This document shows positions 9,601-15,217 of a DNA stretch of 21,483 nt, piece after piece. The position numbers were made by a program, and so were the translations under genes. The DNA is from Clostridiales bacterium. Lineage in GTDB: Bacteria > Bacillota > Clostridia > Oscillospirales > Oscillospiraceae. The notes under the pieces are model-generated. The model was given only the letters and a program-made list of their open reading frames with translations. It was not told the DNA's origin and searched no databases. The stretch is from assembly GCA_021201515.1 (NCBI GenBank), contig JAJQET010000219.1, positions 1 through 21,483 of the forward strand, in the 5' to 3' direction. Every line of letters starts with the position of its first letter. Position 1 is the stretch's first letter.

Positions 9601-9719
9601 TGACCTGGTTCCAGATTCTGTGCTATGCCGCCATCGCCGTGTCCGCCGTGCTGACGGTTGCCTTCGCGGCACTGTGGCTGCTGAGCCTGCGCAAGTCCAA
9701 GAGCCAGCAGGATTCCTGA
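6630..9719 (+). CDS. Domain-permuted glycoside hydrolase family 3, beta-glucosidase-like, membrane-anchored (copy 1)
   Basis: A 1029-residue exo-glycosidase with family domains in reversed order. The alpha/beta sandwich domain comes first (about 80-330; EEGSVLLKNNNDALPID at 84-100 normally starts the second domain). A fibronectin-III-like domain follows (about 405-525; YPFGYGLSYTTFE, then VTVTNTGDVAG). The TIM barrel comes last (about 680-985; NDGPLGF, GLNLHRTPYNARNHEYYSED, KHLAFNEQETNR). The probable nucleophile is D909 in GWLITDM and the candidate acid/base is E236 in TEGDSFERPLALS. Hydrophobic helices at about 9-28 and 992-1018 (ending LRKSKS) suggest membrane anchoring at both ends with an acidic outer region. 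This inverted order is known from some rumen clostridial beta-glucosidases. TAAGGAGG lies 7 nt before the ATG. It is cotranscribed with the 4-TM gene 19 bp downstream. Confidence 0.92.
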   Translation: MKNKKARLWRGLTAITAALLALLIPATYTVNDNLSVLNSQLGTSSTSMVDTGDGTADSVYYESEFTSVADLVAAKNELAEQISEEGSVLLKNNNDALPIDKDTETVTLWGMNSHTPTLGGMIGSSTSVDSDQTAYGIEEALAAKGFTVNQDMIDLYSSDAAMAYARTGFGATGHGLTPSFAATYESPSTYQVGEIPASLYTDDVLASADDTVAVVVISRDSSEAADYEVDMVNGTEGDSFERPLALSDYERDMIELAKEHSTRVIVLINSDCAMEIDELKQDDEIDAILWVGLPGVNGFLGVADILSGDENPSGHLSDTYATNSASSPAMQNFGVYTYTNSSQSSAGDLTSDDKGDWYIVETEGIYVGYKYYETRYEDSVLGQGNADSTEGSSTGDAWSYEDEMTYPFGYGLSYTTFEQTLDDVTLEIGGTGTATVTVTNTGDVAGKSVVQLYVQTPYTDGGVEKSAIQLIGFTKTDTLEPNESVTVTVEFDPEYMCSYDEDMVKADGTTGAWVLDAGDYYFAIGNGAHEALNNVLANKLGTTSGLTTITDEEVINADNAILWTLDTQDIETYSENVENALQNMDINSYYDEDVVEYFTRSDWSTGWGTVTDLTATDEMLVGLTNSNYELTENGDGVTWGADNGLTLFDMVVINDDGTISALDFDDEQWDLLLDQITLDEAIRFIEKAGDLENIDSIVLPRLYQNDGPLGFTYDQVAGYATRWTENDSSEPTYVSSDDEYATESMNTMPTEPVVAATFNTELVEREGELFGEDGLWANEVSLFAPGLNLHRTPYNARNHEYYSEDSMLTNIMGVAVCTGGQSKGLMMEPKHLAFNEQETNRSGISTFMTEQAARENNLRAFQGAMSTNVADGVMTSFNRVGTVYSSAHSGLMTQIVRNEWGYTGWLITDMINGADYMNWRDIVFAGGGACLTSSGYAGSTIGTMAASKTAISKDTEFQEQMKLTIKYYLYNIVESSAMNGLTADTEIVTNLTWFQILCYAAIAVSAVLTVAFAALWLLSLRKSKSQQDS

Positions 9720-9738
9720 AGAAAAGGAGGATGAAACT

Positions 9739-10122
9739 ATGGCTATTTTTGCAAACAAGTCAGGCGGCTTTTACCTGACCGCCCTGGCCGCCATCCTGAC
9801 CCTGGTGTCGCTGATTGTTTACAATAGCGTCATGTACACCTACACTCTCATCTATGTGCTGCTGGTGGCGGCGCTGGTGCTGGAGGTTCTGCCTCTGTTC
9901 CTGAACATCCCCTTCCTGACCGGAGTGGCCCCGGTGGCAAATGCCGTCCTGAACGGCGCCGCCGGTATGGGCAGCGCCGTCGTGATGGTCAACCAGATCG
10001 CCTATGTGGTCACTGGCCTGGATCAGATGAGCACCATCACCTCCTACATCGTGTTCGCCTCTGTGGCTATCGTTGCCATGCTGGTCAACATCGTTGCGGC
10101 CTTCCTGAAGTGGGAGAAGTAA
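9739..10122 (+). CDS. Small four-helix membrane protein of unknown function (copy 1)
   Basis: A 127-residue protein, almost wholly hydrophobic. Transmembrane helices lie near residues 11-28, 35-57, 74-92 and 101-123, and it ends LKWEK. I do not recognise a named family and see no catalytic motif. It starts 19 bp after the GH3 stop with a strong AAAGGAGG 8 nt before the ATG, so it is translated from the same message. Pairing with a GH3 that has a membrane helix at each end suggests it holds, stabilises or exports that enzyme, or passes its product. That role is inferred from position only. It is duplicated unchanged at 18327. Confidence 0.85.
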   Translation: MAIFANKSGGFYLTALAAILTLVSLIVYNSVMYTYTLIYVLLVAALVLEVLPLFLNIPFLTGVAPVANAVLNGAAGMGSAVVMVNQIAYVVTGLDQMSTITSYIVFASVAIVAMLVNIVAAFLKWEK

Positions 10123-10146
10123 CACATTAAGTCAACCCAACCACCG

Positions 10147-10173
10147 CCCCCGGGCCGCCTGTCGGCCTGGGGG
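10147..10173 (+). terminator. GC-rich hairpin after the GH3/4-TM unit (copy 1)
   Basis: CCCCC (10147-10151), G (10152) and GGCC (10153-10156) pair with GGCC (10164-10167), T (10168, wobble) and GGGGG (10169-10173) around a 7-nt loop. It lies 24 bp after the 4-TM stop, where a terminator is expected. TTGTG rather than a T-run follows, so it may be only a partial terminator or an mRNA 3'-end stabiliser. Confidence 0.45.
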
Positions 10174-10209
10174 TTGTGAACCCGTAAATCTTTCCGTTCC
10201 GTATTGTGC

Positions 10210-10238
10210 AGCCCCCAAACAATCTGTTTCTGGGGGCT
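10210..10238 (+). other. Leader hairpin upstream of GH2 gene (copy 1)
   Basis: AGCCCCC (10210-10216) pairs with GGGGGCT (10232-10238). AAACA (10217-10221) pairs with TGTTT (10225-10229). CT is bulged and the loop is 3 nt. It sits 58 bp before the GH2 start, directly after TTGTGCA (10204-10210), which matches the esterase operator half-site. No T-run follows and no good -35/-10 pair is visible in 10123-10296. It could be a second terminator, an attenuator or an mRNA 5' element. Confidence 0.4.
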
Positions 10239-10296
10239 TGCCTATACATATGGTGAGCCGCAAGGCTGTGCTGAATACTCACAGAGGGGAGATTAC

Positions 10297-12672
10297 ATGA
10301 AAAAACTTGATTTGAACCGGGGCTGGCTGGTGAAGCATGAGGGCACAGAGGAGCCGGGCAAACCGGTGACGCTGCCTCACGACGCCATGCTGGCGGAACC
10401 CCGCACCGCCCAAAGCCCCGGCGGCACCAACACCGGCTGGTTCGAGGGCCATGACTACCGCTACACCCGCACGCTGGACGTGCCGGAGGCCTGGCGGGGC
10501 AAGGCCGCCGTGCTGGAGCTGGAAGGGGTCTACCACAACGGCACCGTCTTCCTGAACGGGGAGCAGGTGGGCTTCCGCCCCTACGGCTACAGCAACTTCT
10601 ATGTGGATCTGACGGAGAAGCTCCGCTACGGCCAGGCCAACACCCTGGAGGTGGTGGCCCGGAACGCCGACCAGCCCAACAGCCGGTGGTACTCCGGGTC
10701 GGGGCTGTATCGGCCCGTGTGGCTCTACCTGTCTGAAGAGGCGGACTACCTGCCCCCCAACGCCATCCGGGTGAAAACCCTGGGCATTGACCCCGCCCAG
10801 GTGGAGATCACCGTACACACCAGGGGCACCGGCACCGTCTCGGTGCAGATCCTGGACGCCGGGCGGCAGGTGGCCGCCTTTGAAGGCCCGTCCAATGGCA
10901 AGGCGGTGTTCCGCGCCACCCTGCGGGGGGCCAAGCTGTGGAGTCCGGAGACCCCTAACCTCTACACCTGCCGGGCTACCTTCGCCGGGGATACGGCGGA
11001 GACCAACTTCGGCATCCGCACCCTGGCCTGGGGGCCGAAGGACGGCTTCACCCTGAACGGGCAGCGGGTCATCCTCAGAGGGGCCTGCATCCACCACGAC
11101 AACGGCGTCCTGGGGGCCTGCGCCTACCCGGAGACGGAGGAGCGGAAGATCCGTCTCCTCCAGGAAAACGGGTACAACGCCATCCGCTCCGCCCACAACC
11201 CCTGCTCCAAGGCTCTGCTGGACGCCTGCGACAGGCTGGGTATGCTGGTGATGGACGAATTCGTGGACTGCTGGTACATCCACAAGACGAAGCATGACTA
11301 TGTGACCTATTTTGAGGAGTGGTGGCAGCAGGACCTGACGGCCATGGTGGAGAAGGACTATAACCACCCCTCCGTGATTCTGTACTCCACCGGCAATGAG
11401 GTCTCCGAGACCGCCCAGAAGAAGGGCATTGCCCTGACCCGGCAGATGACCGACTTCCTGCACAGTCTGGACGGCACCCGCCCGGTGACCTGCGGCATCA
11501 ACATCTTCTTCAACTTCCTCAGCTCCATGGGCTTCGGCGTGTACAGCGACGATAAGGCCGAGAAGCAGGCCGATGTGGAGAAGCCCAAAGCGGTGGGCAG
11601 CCAGTTCTTCAACGACCTGGCGGGCCTCCTGGGCAGCGGCACCATGAAAACCGGCGCCACCCTCCACGGCTGCGATGTCAAGACCCGGGACGCCTTCGCC
11701 GCCATGGATATGGCAGGCTACAACTATGGCATCAAGCGCTATAAACACGATTTGAAGAAGTATCCCAACCGGCTGATTCTGGGCAGCGAGACCTTCTGCT
11801 CCGACGCCTATCAGTTCTGGGAGCTGGCCAAACAGGAGCCCCGGCTCATCGGCGACTTCGTCTGGGCGGGGATGGATTACATTGGTGAGACCGGCACAGG
11901 CCGGTGGGGCTACCTGGACTATCCCAGCCAGCCCCCCTCGGACGACCCCGGCTGGCTGACCGCCGGAGCCGGACGGGTGAACCTCCTGGGGGACGCCACG
12001 GCGGAGGCCGCTTATACCCGTGTGGCCTTTGAGCTGGAACGGGGCCCCATCCTGGCGGTGCGGCCTGTGGCCCCGGTGAAGAAGCCCCCTGTCGGGGCCT
12101 GGAGCCTGACAGACGCCCTGATGAGCTGGTCCTGGCGGGGCTGCGCCGGAAACCCGGCAGAGGTGGAGGTCTACGCCCGGGGCGCTTCGGTGGAGCTGCT
12201 GCTGAACGGCGAAACCCTGGGCCGGAAAAAACTGACCAAGGACTGCCGGGCCGTGTTCCGCACCACCTATCAGGACGGCACACTCACCGCCCGCAGCTAT
12301 GATGAATCCGGCGCGCTCATCGCCGCCCAAACCCTGGAGACGGCGGGGGAGGACACCGTCTTACAGCTGACGCCGGAGCAGCCCGCCGTACAGCCCGGCG
12401 GCCTCAGCTACATCCACCTCCGCTACACCGACGGCCGGGGCATTTGGAAGCCCATGGAGCGGCACACGTTGCGGGCCGCCGTCACCGGCGGGGAGCTGCT
12501 GGGCTTCGGCAGCGCCTCCAGCTACAACCCGGAGGGCTATTGGGGAGATACCATCCGCACCTATTGGGGGGAAGCCCTGGCCGTCCTCCGGGCCGACGGG
12601 AGCGGGCCGTTGACGCTGACCGTCACTGATGAAGACACCCACTGGCAGGTGACGGTGCCCTGCCTGAGCTGA
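10297..12672 (+). CDS. Chimeric GH2 glycosidase: N-terminal GH2-B, C-terminal GH2-A
   Basis: A 791-residue in-frame hybrid. Residues 1-518 are identical to the GH2 at 18885-21266. Residues 519-791 are identical to GH2-A 524-796. Both catalytic glutamates (E368 in STGNEVSE, E498 in LGSETF) come from the GH2-B part. The last barrel segment, the DUF4982-like domain and the C-terminal Ig-like domain come from GH2-A. The join is at GDFVWAG, a strand both parents share, so a folded enzyme is plausible. The start is ATG 10297 with AGAGGGGAG 5 nt upstream; an open frame extends back to TTG 10204 without a ribosome site. It is followed after 26 bp by GH5 copy 2, as GH2-A is by copy 1. It is either a true recombinant gene or an assembly join. 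Confidence 0.9.
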   Translation: MKKLDLNRGWLVKHEGTEEPGKPVTLPHDAMLAEPRTAQSPGGTNTGWFEGHDYRYTRTLDVPEAWRGKAAVLELEGVYHNGTVFLNGEQVGFRPYGYSNFYVDLTEKLRYGQANTLEVVARNADQPNSRWYSGSGLYRPVWLYLSEEADYLPPNAIRVKTLGIDPAQVEITVHTRGTGTVSVQILDAGRQVAAFEGPSNGKAVFRATLRGAKLWSPETPNLYTCRATFAGDTAETNFGIRTLAWGPKDGFTLNGQRVILRGACIHHDNGVLGACAYPETEERKIRLLQENGYNAIRSAHNPCSKALLDACDRLGMLVMDEFVDCWYIHKTKHDYVTYFEEWWQQDLTAMVEKDYNHPSVILYSTGNEVSETAQKKGIALTRQMTDFLHSLDGTRPVTCGINIFFNFLSSMGFGVYSDDKAEKQADVEKPKAVGSQFFNDLAGLLGSGTMKTGATLHGCDVKTRDAFAAMDMAGYNYGIKRYKHDLKKYPNRLILGSETFCSDAYQFWELAKQEPRLIGDFVWAGMDYIGETGTGRWGYLDYPSQPPSDDPGWLTAGAGRVNLLGDATAEAAYTRVAFELERGPILAVRPVAPVKKPPVGAWSLTDALMSWSWRGCAGNPAEVEVYARGASVELLLNGETLGRKKLTKDCRAVFRTTYQDGTLTARSYDESGALIAAQTLETAGEDTVLQLTPEQPAVQPGGLSYIHLRYTDGRGIWKPMERHTLRAAVTGGELLGFGSASSYNPEGYWGDTIRTYWGEALAVLRADGSGPLTLTVTDEDTHWQVTVPCLS
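11851..11867 (+). other. 17-bp crossover tract at the duplication junction
   Basis: GGCGACTTCGTCTGGGC is present at 3263-3279 (GH2-A), here, and at 20439-20455 (GH2-B), at the same codon positions. Left of it the sequence follows GH2-B (11850 C against 3262 T). Right of it the sequence follows GH2-A (11868 G against 20456 C). The exchange therefore lies within these 17 bases. Confidence 0.93.
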
Positions 12673-12698
12673 ACTGCGAGAGAAAGGGAGCGTATAAA

Positions 12699-13832
12699 AT
12701 GGAAAAAATCAGAGGTACAAACCTGGGCAACTGGCTCGTCCTGGAGAAGTGGATGCAGATTCATACCTTCGACGGCACCGACGCCGAGGACGAGGTCTGG
12801 CTGAACCGCCTGATGGACAAGGATGCCCTGGCCAAACGGATGAAGGACCACCGGGACACCTATGTGACGGAGCAGGACTTCAAGGACCTGAGCACCCACG
12901 GCGTCAACCTGGTGCGCATCCCGGTGCCCTGCTTCATCTTCGGGGACCGGCCTCCCTTCAACGGCTGCATCGAGTATCTGGATATGGCCTTTCAGTGGGC
13001 GGAGAAGTATGGCATCAAGGTGCTGATCGACCTGCACACCGTGCCGGACAGCCAGAACGGCTACGACAACGGCGGCATCACCAGCGTCTGCAAGTGGTGC
13101 CAGGAGCCGGAGGAAGTGGAGTTTGCCCTGACGGTGCTGGAGCGGCTGGCCCGGCGGTACAAGGATCACCCCGCCCTCTTCGGCATTGAGATCGTCAACG
13201 AGCCCATCAGCCTGACGGTGTGGCTGTCCTCCTCCTCCGGCCCCATCCGGGGCAAGCCGGTGGACAAGGAGGAGGCCAAAGGCTCTTCCTACGTCCCCAT
13301 GAAGTTCCTGAAGCCCTTCTACCGGGAGGCTTACCGCCGCCTGCGTGCCATCCTGCCGGAGGAAAAGGCCATCGTGTTCCACGACGGCTTCCGCCTCACC
13401 GGCTGGAACCGGTTCTTTGACGAGAGCGGGATGAAGAACGTCTATTTGGATACCCACATCTACATTTTCGCCATGGAGTCCTTCATACCCCTGCATCAGC
13501 TGTGGTGGTACCGCATCTATGTGGGCTTCAACAAGTGGAAGGTCTCCAACGTGGCGAAGCACGTCCCCGTCATCGTGGGCGAGTGGTGCATCTGCAACAA
13601 ATACGCCCAGCGTGGCGGCTCGGCGGAGGAGAACCGGCGGCGCTTCCGGGAGGTAGCCGCCCTGGAGATGGACGCCTGGTCGGTCAGCGCGGGATACATT
13701 TATTGGAACTATCAGCTCTGGCGCAACCGGGACGCCCAGATGGACGAGAGCTGGAAGGAGAGCTGGGACCTGGCCCGGTGCTGGAAGCATGGCTGGATGC
13801 CCCAGCGGCTGGACGCCCCTTCGGAAAAGTGA
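12699..13832 (+). CDS. Glycoside hydrolase family 5, exo-beta-1,3-glucanase-like (copy 2)
   Basis: This gene is identical to the GH5 at 4111-5244, with acid/base E168, nucleophile E295, 377 residues and no signal peptide. The difference is its setting. It sits 26 bp behind the chimeric GH2, whose leader is the GH2-B one (10123-10296), so this copy is separated from the AraC-adjacent promoter that serves copy 1. If both are expressed, the GH5 would answer to two control regions. The ribosome binding site (AAAGGGAG before 12699) is unchanged, so translation per message should be equal. No decay is seen: no frameshift, stop or substitution. Confidence 0.9.
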   Translation: MEKIRGTNLGNWLVLEKWMQIHTFDGTDAEDEVWLNRLMDKDALAKRMKDHRDTYVTEQDFKDLSTHGVNLVRIPVPCFIFGDRPPFNGCIEYLDMAFQWAEKYGIKVLIDLHTVPDSQNGYDNGGITSVCKWCQEPEEVEFALTVLERLARRYKDHPALFGIEIVNEPISLTVWLSSSSGPIRGKPVDKEEAKGSSYVPMKFLKPFYREAYRRLRAILPEEKAIVFHDGFRLTGWNRFFDESGMKNVYLDTHIYIFAMESFIPLHQLWWYRIYVGFNKWKVSNVAKHVPVIVGEWCICNKYAQRGGSAEENRRRFREVAALEMDAWSVSAGYIYWNYQLWRNRDAQMDESWKESWDLARCWKHGWMPQRLDAPSEK

Positions 13833-13872
13833 ACTTTTTCCCCAAAACAGGAGGCACTCTACTCAAAACAGA

Positions 13873-13900
13873 TTGTGCAGAGAAACCGACCGTTTGTGCA
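13873..13900 (+). promoter_or_regulatory. Candidate operator, TTGTGCA direct repeat (copy 2)
   Basis: TTGTGCA lies at 13873-13879 and 13894-13900, 21 bp apart. It is the duplicate of the site at 5285-5312 and is unchanged. Confidence 0.42.
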
Positions 13901-13907
13901 AAAAGAC

Positions 13908-13936
13908 TTGAAAAGCATTTTTATATTTGTTATAAT
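13908..13936 (+). promoter_or_regulatory. Consensus promoter of second esterase/GH3/4-TM unit
   Basis: TTGAAA (13908-13913) and TATAAT (13931-13936) with a 17-bp spacer duplicate 5320-5348. The second esterase unit therefore keeps its own full promoter, and dosage of its products should roughly double if the duplication is real. Confidence 0.8.
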
Positions 13937-13982
13937 GTGGCCGTATGATTGATAGAAGTGATTTCGGAAGGTAGAAAGGACG

Positions 13983-15083
13983 ATGCACACCATGGCGCTG
14001 AAAACAATCGGAAAAGGCATTTTGATTGTACTTCTGGTTCTGGTCGTGGTGGTGTTGTTGCTCTGCCTGACCCATCGGAACGCGGCAAAAATCATGTGGC
14101 AGAACCTGACTGCCCCCACCCTGGAGATGGACACCTCGGAGTGGACGGGGGGCACCATCTATGAGAACGTGCAGTACGCCGACGTGTCGGAGAGCGATTA
14201 CCTCCACCTCTATGTCCCCGATTCCGACGAGCCTATGCCTCTTATCATTCTGGTTCACGGCGGCGGCTTTGTGGCCAACGACCTGGAATCCCGCCAGGCC
14301 CAGTTCATGTACCGGTACTTCCGGCAGCAGGGCTACGCCTGCGCCACGGTGAATTACCGCCTGGCTGCGGAGGACGGGTTCCCCGCTGCGCTGGAGGACG
14401 TGAAGGCGGCTGTCCGCTTCCTTCGTGCCAACGCGGAGACCTACGGCTACGACCCGGACTGCTTCGTCATCTGGGGCGAGTCCGCCGGAGGATACCTTGC
14501 CACCATGGCGGCGGTGACGAATGATGACGAGTTCAACGGCGTCAGCTTCATCGGGGAGGACGAGTTGGACGAGCCAGTGTCCGCCCAGGTGTCCTGCCTG
14601 ATGGACTTCTATGGCATCATTGACTTTCCCTTTGCAGACAGCGACTTCCAGGCGCAGGGGATTCCCACAGTCATCGTCAGCATTGCCAACAGTTGGGCAT
14701 CTTCCGCCCTCAGCGGCACCGGGTATGACAGCGTGGAGGAGTACTGGCTGCGAACCGCCCTTGCCGACTGCACCCAGGAGGAGTTGGCCCAGTACTCCGC
14801 CCGGTACTACATTGAGGAGAACTGGGAGGACGTGCAGAACCTGAACGTGCTGATCTGGCACAGCCCGGCGGACATCACCGTGTCGGAGAGCCAGTCCATC
14901 CGGCTCTATCAGTCTTTTGTCAACGGCAGCTATGTGGCGGACGGCACCATCAGCGGCGACAATGGGGGGCGGGACGGCGTCACCTACCAGTCCTTTGCAG
15001 GCTACAAACACGCGGACGACCGGTACTACAGCGACGAATCGCTGGCGAACATCGTCCAGTACCTTGACGCGCTTTTTGACTGA
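13983..15083 (+). CDS. Membrane-anchored alpha/beta hydrolase (esterase/lipase family), copy 2
   Basis: This gene is identical in protein and DNA to 5395-6495. The signal-anchor helix (11-29), HGGG oxyanion motif, GESAGG with S167, D297 and H343 are all intact. It is first in the second promoter-driven unit (promoter 13908-13936), with GH3 copy 2 following after 134 bp. The spacer 15084-15217 is GC-rich, with two GGCGCC palindromes separated by CAC (15167-15181), and holds no further gene or promoter I can support. The same start ambiguity (ATG 13983 or 13992) applies. Nothing suggests separate specialisation of this copy. Confidence 0.88.
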   Translation: MHTMALKTIGKGILIVLLVLVVVVLLLCLTHRNAAKIMWQNLTAPTLEMDTSEWTGGTIYENVQYADVSESDYLHLYVPDSDEPMPLIILVHGGGFVANDLESRQAQFMYRYFRQQGYACATVNYRLAAEDGFPAALEDVKAAVRFLRANAETYGYDPDCFVIWGESAGGYLATMAAVTNDDEFNGVSFIGEDELDEPVSAQVSCLMDFYGIIDFPFADSDFQAQGIPTVIVSIANSWASSALSGTGYDSVEEYWLRTALADCTQEELAQYSARYYIEENWEDVQNLNVLIWHSPADITVSESQSIRLYQSFVNGSYVADGTISGDNGGRDGVTYQSFAGYKHADDRYYSDESLANIVQYLDALFD

Positions 15084-15217
15084 GCGCATCCATATGGCGA
15101 CAAACGGCGGGCAGCCTGGTCAACTGCGCCGGCGGTCGTAATACAGCGGGCCTGCGCCTTGGAGTTGGCGCCCACGGCGCCGGGCCGGAACCCAAACCAT
15201 ATTAAGGAGGAAACTTA

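Larger units (their letters stand above)
3263..11867 (+). repeat. Tandem duplication, copy 1 (8605 bp, period 8588)
   Basis: Each base compared from 3263 onward matches the base 8588 further on. The match includes all four full proteins, the intergenic regions at 4085-4110, 5245-5394, 6496-6629 and 10123-10296, and synonymous positions. Identity begins at 3263: 3262 is T and 11850 is C. It carries the 3' part of GH2-A, GH5, promoter, esterase, GH3, the 4-TM gene, the leader and the 5' part of a GH2-B-type gene. No insertion sequence or transposase lies at either end. Confidence 0.97.

Noticed and set aside
6627..9758. A 1043-codon open frame on the minus strand opposite GH3, and its duplicate at 15215-18346
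   Set aside because: It is low in complexity (rich in G, H, V, Q), has no recognisable motif, and mirrors the biased C/G third-position codon use of GH3. Other long antisense frames over the GH2, GH5 and esterase genes have the same cause.
10204..10296. N-terminal extension of the GH2-B-type genes from a TTG start
   Set aside because: The extension crosses the leader hairpin and has no ribosome site. ATG 10297 has AGAGGGGAG and gives an N-terminus aligning with GH2-A. The same applies at 18792-18884.
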